The position numbers were made by a program, and so were the translations under genes. 64,000 nucleotides of DNA. Origin: Planctomycetota bacterium (GTDB taxonomy: Bacteria > Planctomycetota > UBA1135). Shown piece after piece: positions 17,122 to 26,105 of the stretch; position 1 is the stretch's first letter, and every line of letters starts with the position of its first letter. The notes below the pieces were generated by a model. It did not search any database and was not told where the DNA came from. It was given only the letters and a program-made list of their open reading frames with translations. The stretch covers positions 62,001 to 126,000 of the forward strand of contig QQUA01000022.1 in assembly GCA_008501825.1 (NCBI GenBank). Reading direction: 5' to 3'.

Positions 17122-17864
17122 TTCAACTGCAACAGATCGGACGTTTTTATCGCCAAAAGCAAACTTGCATCCAAGCCCTGCAAGAAGTGGATTTGCAGGT
17201 GGAAGCCGGCGAATACGTCGCCTTGACCGGGCCGTCCGGGTCTGGAAAATCGACCTTGCTGCACCTTCTGGGCTGTTTGGATCGACCGGACCAGGGCCGC
17301 TATTTCTTAAACGGTCAAGACGTCCGGGAACTCACGGTTCCTGAATTGGCCAAACTCCGCAACCGGCGCTTTGGATTCATCTTCCAGGGCTTTCACCTAT
17401 TGCCACGTTTAACCGCCATGGAAAACGTGATAATGCCGATGCGTTTTGCCGGAATCGGCGGGCGCCCGGCCGAGGATAGAGCGCAGGCCCTTTTGCAGCG
17501 AATGAAGCTCCAGGATCGACTGCACCATCGCCCCCACGAATTGTCCGGGGGACAACAGCAACGGGTGGCCATCGCCCGAGCCCTGGCCAATCGCCCGGAA
17601 ATCCTGTTCGCCGACGAACCGACCGGAAACCTGGATTCAGCTCACGGTCACGAAATCCTTCTGCTGTTGGACGAAATCCACCGCCAGGGCACCACCATAT
17701 TTTTGGTCAGTCATGACCCGAACTTGGCGGCTCGAGCTCGGCGTCAGGTCCGATTGTTGGACGGCCGGGTGGAGTCGGATGAAAAAGGCCCGGTCGCAGA
17801 CCCGCATGAGAGCCTGCGACCGGACCATGGAACCGGCATCCAGGATGTAGCCGGTGAATCTTAG
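17118..17864 (+). CDS. MacB/LolD-type ABC ATPase
   Basis: A 248-residue ATPase with Walker [11 protein letters not shown]-loop [12 protein letters not shown], signature [15 protein letters not shown], Walker [13 protein letters not shown] and switch His in LVSHDP. This sequence set is that of the MacB/LolD/FtsE subfamily. The ATG overlaps the permease stop as ATGA, so a longer upstream start is rejected. It powers the two permeases in front of it. Its stop codon overlaps by 4 bases the stop of the desaturase gene that converges on it. Confidence 0.9.
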   Translation: MIQLQQIGRFYRQKQTCIQALQEVDLQVEAGEYVALTGPSGSGKSTLLHLLGCLDRPDQGRYFLNGQDVRELTVPELAKLRNRRFGFIFQGFHLLPRLTAMENVIMPMRFAGIGGRPAEDRAQALLQRMKLQDRLHHRPHELSGGQQQRVAIARALANRPEILFADEPTGNLDSAHGHEILLLLDEIHRQGTTIFLVSHDPNLAARARRQVRLLDGRVESDEKGPVADPHESLRPDHGTGIQDVAGES

Positions 17865-18751
17865 GAGACGTCCGGCATAGGCCGGTGAGCCGCCAATTGA
17901 GCCCGTACCGCTTGACGGGCTTTCTCGATTGCCTGCGGAGGCACTCGCTTCAAATCCCGGGTCAACTTCACTTTGGACAAAGTCCAAACCCACCACTTGG
18001 TCGGGTCGAAGTGATACCAGCGCACGCCGTTGCGGTAATCCGATTGAAAGCGGTGATGGAAGTTGTGATAGCCCTCACCCATGCTAAGCAGAGCGGTGAC
18101 GAAACTATCTCTGGCCGTAGAGGTCAACGAGTAGGTCTTCTTTCCGATGCAGTGAGCCACCGAGTTAATCGAGAAGGTCGCTTGCCACATCAAGACCAAC
18201 CGCAAGAATCCGGCGACCAACACGGCGCCGATCGGATCACCCCAAAGCATGCCCAGAGCCCCCGGCAGGAGGAATCCGGTGAGCACGGCGATGGGAAGGT
18301 AGAAACGATGCTGGAAACGAACCAGGGGATCGGCATATAGATCCCGCACCGAATTCAAATCCATTTCCTTTTCACTTTTGTGCAACACCCAACCAATGTG
18401 GGCCCACCAAAACCCTTGGGTGATGCTGTAAGGGTCCTCTTCCTTATCGGTGAACTTGTGGTGCACACGATGGTCGGCCGACCACTTCAGGGCAGAATTT
18501 TGCAGGGTCGCCGCACCGAAAACCAAATAGAAAGCACGCAGCACCCAACTGGCCCGGTAGGCGTTGTGGGAAAACAGGCGGTGATAACCGCCGGTCACCG
18601 ACACTCCACAGCAGGCTCCCCAAAGCAAAGCCAGGCCAACCGTCCACCAGGAGAACTGGATGGCCGCCATGTAGATGACGGCGAACACGGCAACGAGGTG
18701 TGAAGTACCGATGAAACCGGTATTCAACCAATCAATTCGCTTCTTTTGCAT
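17861..18751 (-). CDS. acyl-CoA / fatty acid desaturase (delta-9 type)
   Basis: A 296-residue membrane diiron desaturase. All three histidine boxes are present: HRLFSH (57-62), HRVHH (94-98) and HNFHH (229-233), along with the family motif EEDPYS and paired membrane helices before and after. The start at MQKKRIDWLN is preferred because the upstream extension is non-homologous. The reaction is oxygen-dependent insertion of a double bond into an acyl chain, which adjusts membrane fluidity and requires an aerobic lifestyle. It is a single gene, convergent with the exporter ATPase. Confidence 0.92.
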   Translation of the reverse strand: MQKKRIDWLNTGFIGTSHLVAVFAVIYMAAIQFSWWTVGLALLWGACCGVSVTGGYHRLFSHNAYRASWVLRAFYLVFGAATLQNSALKWSADHRVHHKFTDKEEDPYSITQGFWWAHIGWVLHKSEKEMDLNSVRDLYADPLVRFQHRFYLPIAVLTGFLLPGALGMLWGDPIGAVLVAGFLRLVLMWQATFSINSVAHCIGKKTYSLTSTARDSFVTALLSMGEGYHNFHHRFQSDYRNGVRWYHFDPTKWWVWTLSKVKLTRDLKRVPPQAIEKARQAVRAQLAAHRPMPDVS

Positions 18752-19017
18752 CGGTCCAGGGTTCGGAGGCAAGCTCACTTGATGGCGGATTCGGCAGGGT
18801 GGCTTGGCCGAGGAATTTCCGGCTAAATATAGGTTTTTTCCAGCCCGGCTACACCATTCCAAGCAGATTTTTCATACGTGGAAGAAGGTCCAAGGGAAGG
18901 CAAAAAGGTGCCGAAACTAAAAAAGCCACGGGGTGCAACAAATTTCCAATGCTAGGATGCCAAACCCTTCTTTTCGGCCGACTCTAGCCGGAGAGCTTCC
19001 TCTGACCCCAGGCTCCC

Positions 19018-21555
19018 ATGAAGCGCAGCCATTCCTTCCTCCTGTTCCTTTCCTTTCTTCTGTTCGTTCCCAGTTTGGCCGGCCAGCGCCCCGACGGCCC
19101 CCGCCGCCGAGGAGGTGACGGCGCCACGCCGCGTTCGAGCCGGAACGAGGACCGCGGTCAAGAAGAAAAGAAATCCGGCATCAAAGACTACGACGAGGTC
19201 ATCACCCAAGATTTCGAGTCCGATCCAGGCCTTTTCCTGGTTCACCGCAGCGACGACAAGCTCTACTTCGAAATCCCTAAAGATGCCTTTAACAAGGACT
19301 TGCTGTGGGTGACCCAAATCGCCAAGACCCAATCCGGGTTTGGCTATGGCGGCACTTCGGTGGGCAACCGAGTGGTCCGCTGGGAATTGCGCGGGGAAAA
19401 GGTCCTGCTCCGGGACGTGAAGTATCGCATTCGAGGAGACCGGGAGGACAGCGTGAACCACGCGGTGGAAGCCACTTCGGTCGCCCCCATCATTCAAAGC
19501 TTTGACGTGAAAGCTTGGGGAAAGGATCAAAGAGCGGTCATTGAAACCACCGATTTGTTCCTCGGCGACCTGCCCGAGTTCAGCGCGAAGCGGCGGCTGG
19601 ACGCCAGCGGCGTAGACAAATCCCGGAGTTTTCTGGAAGAGGTCAAGAGCTTCCCGGAGAACATCGAAACCAAAGTTTTGATGACTTACCGGCTTTCCAG
19701 CAACAGCGGTAGCAGCGGCAGTAGCCGCCGCAGCCCGACGCCTTTTCCCCGCAGGGGACCGAGAAGGGACCCGAGCCAAGGGGCCGTAACGGTGTTAATG
19801 CACCACAGCATGGTGAAGCTTCCGGATCAACCCATGCAGCCGCGGGTTCATGACGATCGAGTCGGCTTCTTCAACGTTTCCTTCGAGGAATACGACGGCT
19901 TGGACCATGAAGTCGAAACCATCCGCTACATCACCCGCTGGCGCCTGGAGAAGAAAGATCCCGCCGCGGCTGTTTCGGAACCGGTGAAGCCGATCGTGTT
20001 CTACGTCGGCCGCGGCGTACCGGCCACTTGGCGGCCTTACGTCAAAGAAGGCATTGAAATGTGGCAACCGGCTTTTGAAGCCGCCGGCTTCAAAAACGCG
20101 ATTCTGGCCAAGGATGCCCCGAGTCGTAGCGAAGACCCGGATTGGGATGCCGAGGACGCTCGCTATTCCACCATTCGGTGGCTGCCTTCTACGGTTGAAA
20201 ACGCCATGGGACCTCACGTTCACGACCCTCGTAGCGGCGAAATCCTGGAAGCCGACATTCTGGTCTACCACAACGTGTTGAAGCTGGTTCGAGATTGGTA
20301 CTTCATTCAGGCTTCACCGAACGATCCCAAGGCTCAAAAGCTACCTTTACCTCAAGAGACGGTGGGCAAGGCTTTGGCTTACGTCATTGCCCATGAAGTC
20401 GGCCATACTCTGGGCTTCCCCCACAACATGAAGGCTTCCTCCACCTATACCGTGGAGCAACTCCGAGACCCGGAATTCACCGCCAAATACGGGACGGAAG
20501 CTTCGATCATGGATTACGGCCGCTTCAATTACGTCGCTCAACCCGGGGACGGCGCTCAATTGATTCCCACCATCGGTCCCTACGACTTCTTCGCCGTGGA
20601 ATGGGGTTATCGCCAATTCCGGAACCGTGCAGATCAAGGATTGAAAGAAATCCTGGCCAGACAAGTCGACAATCCAATGCTTCGGTTCGGAAACCCCAAT
20701 CCCAATGAGGATCCGAGCCAGCAAACCGAAGACTTAGGCTCCGATCCGGTGGCCGCCACCGAGTTGGGATTAAAGAACCTGGACCGGGTGGCTTCTTATC
20801 TGGTCGAAGCCTGTTGCCAAGAAGGCGAGGACTACGAGTTGCTGGACAACATGTACCAGCAGTTGATCGGCCAGAGGAACCGAGAATTGATGCACGTGGC
20901 CAATTTGGTCGGCGGAGTCACCAAAGCAAATCTGCGGTTCGGAGATGCATCGCAGGTTTACTTCCCGGTTGAAAGAAGCAAACAAAAGCAAGCGGTGGAG
21001 TTTTTGCAGCTCCATGCCTTCCAAACCCCGCCTTCCTTGATCCAGCAGGACATCCTGCTACGCCTGGAAGCCAGCGGCGTGTCCGACCGCATTCTGAGCA
21101 GCCAGAAGCGCTTGCTGTCCGCCCTGATTCAGGAATCCAGGGTGAAACGGATGGCGGAAGGACAAACCCGATTGGAACGTCCTGGTGACGGCTATTCGCC
21201 GTTGGAAATGTTGCAGGATCTGCGAACGGGAATTTGGTCGGAATTGCAACAGCGCCCGGTGTCGGTGGACTTGTACCGCCGCAATTTGCAGCGGGCCCAC
21301 GTCGATCTTTTGTTGGATCAATTGGGCGATGAGGTGCCTAGCTCGGATCTACCGGCGCTGGCTCGTGGAGAGTTGCGAGCTCTAGCCGCCGCCATGCAAA
21401 GTAAGCTGCGTGCTCCAGGCAGCATCGCCGACCAGGAAAGCTTGCTTCACCTGGAAGATCTTCGTGATCGCATTAGGCAAGCCCTCGACCCGCAAAGCCG
21501 AGTGTCGCCGTCCCCGGCCTCCATGTCCGGAAGCGGCTCGGTCCAACGCTGGTAA
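19018..21555 (+). CDS. secreted zinc metalloprotease, DUF5117/DUF5118 type
   Basis: An 845-residue exported protein with a signal peptide (SFLLFLSFLLFVPSLAG). The zinc site HEVGHTLGFPH lies at residues 459-469: His459, His463 and His469 as ligands, Glu460 as catalyst. Regions before it (VTQIAKTQSGFGYGGTS, RYSTIRWLPS) match the DUF5117/DUF4953 metalloprotease family of Planctomycetota, Acidobacteria and Bacteroidetes. A serine/arginine/proline-rich insert at about residues 227-260 looks like an exposed loop. The gene stands alone between the desaturase and a terminator. The substrate is unknown; digestion of external protein is likely. Confidence 0.85.
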   Translation: MKRSHSFLLFLSFLLFVPSLAGQRPDGPRRRGGDGATPRSSRNEDRGQEEKKSGIKDYDEVITQDFESDPGLFLVHRSDDKLYFEIPKDAFNKDLLWVTQIAKTQSGFGYGGTSVGNRVVRWELRGEKVLLRDVKYRIRGDREDSVNHAVEATSVAPIIQSFDVKAWGKDQRAVIETTDLFLGDLPEFSAKRRLDASGVDKSRSFLEEVKSFPENIETKVLMTYRLSSNSGSSGSSRRSPTPFPRRGPRRDPSQGAVTVLMHHSMVKLPDQPMQPRVHDDRVGFFNVSFEEYDGLDHEVETIRYITRWRLEKKDPAAAVSEPVKPIVFYVGRGVPATWRPYVKEGIEMWQPAFEAAGFKNAILAKDAPSRSEDPDWDAEDARYSTIRWLPSTVENAMGPHVHDPRSGEILEADILVYHNVLKLVRDWYFIQASPNDPKAQKLPLPQETVGKALAYVIAHEVGHTLGFPHNMKASSTYTVEQLRDPEFTAKYGTEASIMDYGRFNYVAQPGDGAQLIPTIGPYDFFAVEWGYRQFRNRADQGLKEILARQVDNPMLRFGNPNPNEDPSQQTEDLGSDPVAATELGLKNLDRVASYLVEACCQEGEDYELLDNMYQQLIGQRNRELMHVANLVGGVTKANLRFGDASQVYFPVERSKQKQAVEFLQLHAFQTPPSLIQQDILLRLEASGVSDRILSSQKRLLSALIQESRVKRMAEGQTRLERPGDGYSPLEMLQDLRTGIWSELQQRPVSVDLYRRNLQRAHVDLLLDQLGDEVPSSDLPALARGELRALAAAMQSKLRAPGSIADQESLLHLEDLRDRIRQALDPQSRVSPSPASMSGSGSVQRW

Positions 21556-21571
21556 AGCGAAAATTCTGCAG

Positions 21572-21607
21572 GGGTCCGGCGCTTTCGTCGTCGGACCCTC
21601 GCTTTTT
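21572..21607 (+). terminator. rho-independent terminator
   Basis: GGGTCCGGCG pairs with CGTCGGACCC (one mismatch) and is followed by a T run in TCGCTTTTT. It lies 17 bases after the metalloprotease stop, in the gap before the convergent DUF4287 gene. Confidence 0.75.
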
Positions 21608-21616
21608 CCCTATTCC

Positions 21617-22180
21617 TCAGGCTTCTAAATAGGCTTCCTTTAGCCAAGCGATGACTTCTTCGTCCACTTGGTCCAATCCGGTAATGCGTACGCGATGGCT
21701 GACCATCGAGTTCCAACTTCCTGCAGCCTCAAGACGTCCTTTCGGTGCCTTATCCTTGAATTTCAAACCAAGATCCATTCGAGTTTGGGTGGACGGCTGA
21801 ATACAACCAAACTGCTTGCTCCGGCGAAGACTGACGTACGCCTTCTTGGGAGACAGTTCCACGTCATCGCCGAATTTCTGAATACGAGCCACCAAGGCAT
21901 CGTAAATTGGCTTCAAACCGGCCTTCTTACCGGCATATTGCTGCTCGACCAAGTCGGTAGCCTCGGCTGATCCCGCATCGGAAGCCAGTTGCTTATGGGC
22001 CACAAGACTGGCGTAGCCATGAGTCAGACCGTGTTCGGTTTTGAGGAATTTGACGATTTGGCCGTGTTTCTGCTGACCGCATTTCTCGGCGATCTTCAGC
22101 CATTGGTTCAGAGTTTTTCCAGTCTTATCCTTCATGTTGGCGATCATCGCCGCCGCCATTTCTTCCGGGGTGGATGCCAT
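21617..22180 (-). CDS. DUF4287 / DUF5655 domain protein
   Basis: A 187-residue cytoplasmic protein. Residues about 20-75 (KTLNQWLKIAEKCGQQKHGQIVKFLK, then LTHGYASLVAHK) match DUF4287, and residues about 85-185 match DUF5655 (KAYVSLRRSKQFGCIQPST). This two-domain form is often encoded beside ArsR regulators and SRPBCC proteins, as here. AAGGAG 8 bases before the ATG confirms the start. No enzymatic function is established for the family. It is the last gene of a three-gene operon. Confidence 0.8.
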   Translation of the reverse strand: MASTPEEMAAAMIANMKDKTGKTLNQWLKIAEKCGQQKHGQIVKFLKTEHGLTHGYASLVAHKQLASDAGSAEATDLVEQQYAGKKAGLKPIYDALVARIQKFGDDVELSPKKAYVSLRRSKQFGCIQPSTQTRMDLGLKFKDKAPKGRLEAAGSWNSMVSHRVRITGLDQVDEEVIAWLKEAYLEA

Positions 22181-22224
22181 CTTGGTCGCTCCTTGAGGTT
22201 GGGATTGAATCTCAGGTCAAAGGT

Positions 22225-22737
22225 TTAGAGCGGCCAATGCTCGCTCTTGGTACTGGCCGGAGAAAAGGGTTCCATGGCCTTGAAGAATCCATACAGGATG
22301 CGGATTTTCAACGGCGGCTTGCCGTTTTCCACGATCGCTTTCAAGGTGTTCACGATCATGGTGCCTCCCTGCGCCATTTGCTTGGCGGTCTTGGTTCCTA
22401 AAGGCATGTCTTCCACAATCAGACGAAAGCGAACTTGCTGGCCCTCCTCCTGTAACTCGTAAATGACTTTGCAAGGAGGATCCTGGTATTGAGTAAAACG
22501 AAAGGTATGAGCAAATCGCCTGGGCGGATCGAACTCGAGAATCTCACCGACTACGCCGGTGTATTTCCCGCTTTGCGTTCGCATTCGAATTTGCCCACCC
22601 GGTTTCAAGCCGTCGGTGTGCATCACCATGTTGAAAATGGCGCCCTGGGCTTCTCCGGTTTTGGTGATTTCCCGCCAAACGGCTTCGATCTTGCCCCGGA
22701 TCAAGACCTCGAAAATGGCTTTGTCTTGGCTACTCAT
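22225..22737 (-). CDS. SRPBCC (AHSA1-type) ligand-binding protein
   Basis: A 170-residue protein of the Bet v1-like/START fold (activator of Hsp90 ATPase homologue type). Typical features are the opening FEVLIRGKIEAVWREIT, the GGQIRMRTQSG turn, and FDPPRRFAHTFRF. Such proteins bind small hydrophobic ligands in a central cavity. Its ATG lies inside the end of the upstream ArsR gene (8-base overlap), so the two are translationally coupled. The pairing of an ArsR-like regulator with an AHSA1 protein is widespread, and the regulator probably controls this operon. The ligand is unknown. Confidence 0.85.
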   Translation of the reverse strand: MSSQDKAIFEVLIRGKIEAVWREITKTGEAQGAIFNMVMHTDGLKPGGQIRMRTQSGKYTGVVGEILEFDPPRRFAHTFRFTQYQDPPCKVIYELQEEGQQVRFRLIVEDMPLGTKTAKQMAQGGTMIVNTLKAIVENGKPPLKIRILYGFFKAMEPFSPASTKSEHWPL

Positions 22738-23068
22738 CAGGATCTGTTTGACTTTCCAGTTTGTATTTCAGTCGAGTTAACTTTTCCGCCCAGAGGGAAC
22801 TGTATTCGGTAGTCCATCGGTCGTAGATCATCTGAATCGGCACCGAGTTGAAGAACAGGGCCCGACTCCGGCCACGCTTTTCCGAAATCAACAAATTGGC
22901 CTGTTCCAAGATGCGCAAATGTTTCATCACCGCGATGCGGCTACTGCTGAAGTAAGCAGCCACGAAATTGACTTGGCATCCGGGGTTGGCTTTCACGATG
23001 TCCAAAATCCGGCGACGACTCTCGTGGGCGAGAGCGGCGAAAACGACTCCGAGCGGGTCATCGCTCAT
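22730..23068 (-). CDS. ArsR-family transcriptional regulator
   Basis: A 112-residue winged helix protein: LGVVFAALAHESRRRILDIVKANPG gives helix one, and SSSRIAVMKHLRILEQANLLISEKRGRSRALFF gives the recognition helix and wing. No cysteine pair of the metal-sensing kind (such as CVCD) is visible, so it is not a typical arsenic or cadmium sensor; AHSA1-linked ArsR proteins usually are not. It heads the ArsR-SRPBCC-DUF4287 operon, and a palindrome directly before its start may be its own operator. Confidence 0.87.
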   Translation of the reverse strand: MSDDPLGVVFAALAHESRRRILDIVKANPGCQVNFVAAYFSSSRIAVMKHLRILEQANLLISEKRGRSRALFFNSVPIQMIYDRWTTEYSSLWAEKLTRLKYKLESQTDPDE

Positions 23069-23070
23069 TG

Positions 23071-23086
23071 GTAACCTCTAAGTTAC
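23071..23086 (-). promoter_or_regulatory. putative operator of the ArsR-type operon
   Basis: The palindrome GTAAC-N6-GTTAC lies 3 to 18 bases before the regulator ATG and overlaps its likely ribosome binding site (AGAGG). An AT-rich TTAATAT just upstream could serve as the -10 element. A regulator bound here would block its own expression. This is a motif reading only. Confidence 0.4.
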
Positions 23087-23191
23087 ATATTAATCTAATC
23101 TTGTCCACCCCCGGTCACCGCGAATGTCCGCAGGCTGGCGTCGGAGCCGACCTAAAGGCTGACCTGAGAAATCAATCTAAATCATTTTCAG

Positions 23192-24520
23192 TTAAAACTT
23201 TATGCTCGAATCCCGAGACTCGACGAGACGCTCTCCAAGAAGCGGATACTGCGGTCGCCGGGGATAGTCCATCCAAGCTTCTTCGCCGCCTCCAGGCTGG
23301 AATTGCCAAGCCTCGGGATCCCAAGCCAGCTTGCGACCGTAGCGATAACTCAAATTCAACAGTTGGCAAAGAGCCGCGGTTCTGGCTCCTACTTCCACGT
23401 CGCAAAGTGGTTGTCGGCCTTGTTCCATGGCCTGCAACCAATCCTCGACGTGATTTCGATTCCGCGGAAGACGCTCTTCCCCCTCTTCCAAAGGCTTGCT
23501 CAGTACACTCTCGGGAACCGAACTCAACCGGTCCCGATCGACTTGAATCAAGCCTTCGGTGCCCAAAAAGGTCGTTCCGTGGGGTCCACCATGAACGACT
23601 TCCACCCCGCCCGGAAACACCAGGCGCGCCCCTCGCTTGGGATCGCCGTCCGGGGCGGGAAGAATGGTTTCCGGCCCGCTTCGGTCAGCGTTCAAAGCCC
23701 ACTGGGCAATGTCCAAATGATGGGCTCCCATGTCGGCTAGGTAGCCGCCGCAAAAATCCCAATAAGCCCGCCAACGAGGATAATGTCCGTGCACACCTCG
23801 CGGGCTCAACTCACTGTGGTAAGGGCGCAAAGGAGTCGGCCCCAACCAGCGATCCCAATCTAAACCCGGTTCCATTTCTTCTTTCGGCAAGTCACAGGCC
23901 TTGGGCGGATCGCCGACTCCGACGTGGACTTGCAACAACTTGCCGATGCGGCCATTGCGCACGTACTCCACCGCCTTGACGAAGCGGTGGCCATATTCAT
24001 TCCGTTGCTGGCTGCCGGTTTGAAAAACGCAATCGGTCCGCTTGACCTCCTCCATCAATCGCTTGCCTTCCAACAAGGTGTGAGTCAGCGGTTTTTCGCA
24101 GTAAATGTGTTTTCCGGCCCGAGCTGCATCGATGCATTGAGTCGCATGCCAATGATCGGGAGTGGCAATGACAACCGCCTGAATGTCGTCTCGCTCCAGG
24201 AGCTCTTGGTAATCGGTGAATTCTTCACAAACATCGTTCTCATAGTGTTTACGCACCTCATCGCGGTAGTGCACTCGTCGATTGCGGTCGACATCACAAA
24301 CCGCCAAAATTTGAATCCGGGGATCCCGAAGAAAATAGCCGTGCATGAGATTTCGGCCTCGAATTCCCATGCCGATGATGCCAATTCCGATCGGCTTCGA
24401 AAAAGAACCTGCCTTTTGGCCCCGATTCCATACCGTCTTGGAAGCCAAGGTTGGAGCGCTCATCAACAGGGCTCCTGAGGTAGAGAGGAATTGGCGGCGG
24501 TTCTGGCGGCTGTTTTTCAT
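23192..24520 (-). CDS. Tat-exported Gfo/Idh/MocA-family oxidoreductase
   Basis: A 442-residue NAD(P)-dependent oxidoreductase. The N-terminus NRRQFLSTSGALL is a twin-arginine signal, so the folded enzyme is exported. The Rossmann motif IGIIGMGIRGRN follows, then the conserved EKP motif in YCEKPLTH and the C-terminal beta-sheet domain with GGYLADMGAHHLDIAQW. Family members oxidise or rearrange sugars and polyols; Planctomycetota carry many such Tat-exported copies. It is transcribed divergently from a sulfatase whose start is 84 bases away, so the two may share control in polysaccharide use. The specific sugar is not evident. Confidence 0.88.
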   Translation of the reverse strand: MKNSRQNRRQFLSTSGALLMSAPTLASKTVWNRGQKAGSFSKPIGIGIIGMGIRGRNLMHGYFLRDPRIQILAVCDVDRNRRVHYRDEVRKHYENDVCEEFTDYQELLERDDIQAVVIATPDHWHATQCIDAARAGKHIYCEKPLTHTLLEGKRLMEEVKRTDCVFQTGSQQRNEYGHRFVKAVEYVRNGRIGKLLQVHVGVGDPPKACDLPKEEMEPGLDWDRWLGPTPLRPYHSELSPRGVHGHYPRWRAYWDFCGGYLADMGAHHLDIAQWALNADRSGPETILPAPDGDPKRGARLVFPGGVEVVHGGPHGTTFLGTEGLIQVDRDRLSSVPESVLSKPLEEGEERLPRNRNHVEDWLQAMEQGRQPLCDVEVGARTAALCQLLNLSYRYGRKLAWDPEAWQFQPGGGEEAWMDYPRRPQYPLLGERLVESRDSSIKF

Positions 24521-24604
24521 GGCAAGGAGCGGATGCCAAATCAGCTTACTGCAAGAAAGCGTTCCGGCAAGCCACTTCCTTTCCTTTCTGCTATAACGAT
24601 TTGC

Positions 24605-25975
24605 ATGCTCTGCTCCCCTTGGCTCGCCTTCGGCCTGTGTTTTCCGCTTGCGAACCTTTCCATCGACGCCGTCCAGCAGCCTCAACAAAAGGAGAGCAAG
24701 AAACGGAGGCCGAATCTTATTCTCATCATGGCCGATGACCTGGGATTCGAAAGCCTGGGCTGCAACGGAGGCCGAGACTATGCCACTCCGAATTTGGATC
24801 GCTTGGCCGCAGAAGGCATGAGATTCACCCAGTGTTATTCCAATCCCGTCTGCACTCCCTCACGGGTACAAATCATGACCGGACGATACAGTCACCGGAA
24901 TTATCAGGGCTTTGGCTACCTGGACCTGAAAGAGCGCACCTTTGCTCAAGCACTTCGATCCGCGAATTATCGCACTGGGATCGCCGGAAAATGGCAACTC
25001 AGTGGAACTCAGGAAACGATTGAACACTTCGGCTTTGAACAACATTTGCTTTGGAATATGCACGCCTATCGCCCGGATCATGCTCACGGCTCCGCCGGCG
25101 AACCGGCGAGCTGGAAGCAACGCTACTTCAGTCCCACTCTTTACCGCGATGGAAAATGGTTTGCTTATGGATCGGATCGTTACGGCCCCGATCTTTGTAC
25201 GGAATTTTTGATTCGATTTGCCAAAAAGCACGCCGAAGAACCATTCCTATTGTATTACCCGATGATTCTCACCCACGATCCCTTTATCGCCGCTCCCGAC
25301 TCTAAATTGCAGGATCCCGAACTCCTCCAACCGCGTTTCGCTTCCATGGTGTTCTACATGGATTTTCTGGTCGGACGCATTTTGGAAGAGTTGGATCGAC
25401 TTGGATTGGCCGAACAAACCCTGGTGCTCTTTACCGCCGACAACGGCAGCCATCGATCCATCAGCACCGATACCACCTTCGGGCGCATTCGAGGCGGTAA
25501 ATCCTTGCCCCTGGTTCGAGGGATGAGAGTCCCTTTGATCGCCCGCTGGCCAGGGAAGATCGCAGCGGGTTCGGTTTGTGAGGATCTGATCGACTTCAGC
25601 GACTTTTTTCCCACTTTGTTGGAAGCGGCTGAAGTTTCCCTCGCCGAAGACTGGGCGCTGGATGGCCGCTCGTTCTTGCCTCGACTCCTCGGTCGTCCCT
25701 ACCAACCTCGAGAGTGGATTTTTTGCCATTACTGGCACCGGGGACGGGACGCGGAACGCGTGACCGAATTCGTGCAGACCAAGCGCTGGAAGTTGCACGC
25801 CGACGGAACCCTGTACGACTTGAAGGCCGATCCGGACGAACAAAAAGCGATGAAGGCTGAAGACCAAGAAACAGTCGAAATTCGAAATCAATTGCAAAAG
25901 GCTTTGAACCAGGTTCGCCACCCGGTCGCCGTTTCTACCCAAACCACGGCTACTCCCGAACCAGACAAATTGTAA
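24605..25975 (+). CDS. secreted sulfatase
   Basis: A 456-residue type I sulfatase. RPNLILIMADDLGFESLGC provides the first metal-binding aspartates. CTPSRVQIMTGR carries the C-x-P-S-R motif whose Cys is converted to formylglycine. TADNGSH supplies the later Asp/Asn ligands. The start at MLCSPWLAFG gives a signal peptide; an upstream ATG at 24533 would add a basic n-region and is also possible. It hydrolyses sulfate esters, probably from carbohydrates, outside the cytoplasm. The next gene encodes an arylsulfotransferase-type protein. No formylglycine-generating enzyme gene is in the window. Confidence 0.9.
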   Translation: MLCSPWLAFGLCFPLANLSIDAVQQPQQKESKKRRPNLILIMADDLGFESLGCNGGRDYATPNLDRLAAEGMRFTQCYSNPVCTPSRVQIMTGRYSHRNYQGFGYLDLKERTFAQALRSANYRTGIAGKWQLSGTQETIEHFGFEQHLLWNMHAYRPDHAHGSAGEPASWKQRYFSPTLYRDGKWFAYGSDRYGPDLCTEFLIRFAKKHAEEPFLLYYPMILTHDPFIAAPDSKLQDPELLQPRFASMVFYMDFLVGRILEELDRLGLAEQTLVLFTADNGSHRSISTDTTFGRIRGGKSLPLVRGMRVPLIARWPGKIAAGSVCEDLIDFSDFFPTLLEAAEVSLAEDWALDGRSFLPRLLGRPYQPREWIFCHYWHRGRDAERVTEFVQTKRWKLHADGTLYDLKADPDEQKAMKAEDQETVEIRNQLQKALNQVRHPVAVSTQTTATPEPDKL

Positions 25976-26105
25976 AACCGCTTTGGATTTAAAGTCGATC
26001 GAGCCCAGGTTCAGGCCTATCCACGGAAAGTCAAAATTCAATAAGAAAGCCAGAACCCCAGGCGAAGGACCGGGTTGCAAAACTATCCCCCAGACCCGAC
26101 GCGCC

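Noticed and set aside
23068-23979. Plus-strand frame of about 300 codons
   Set aside because: Antisense to the Gfo/Idh gene; composition atypical and no motif.
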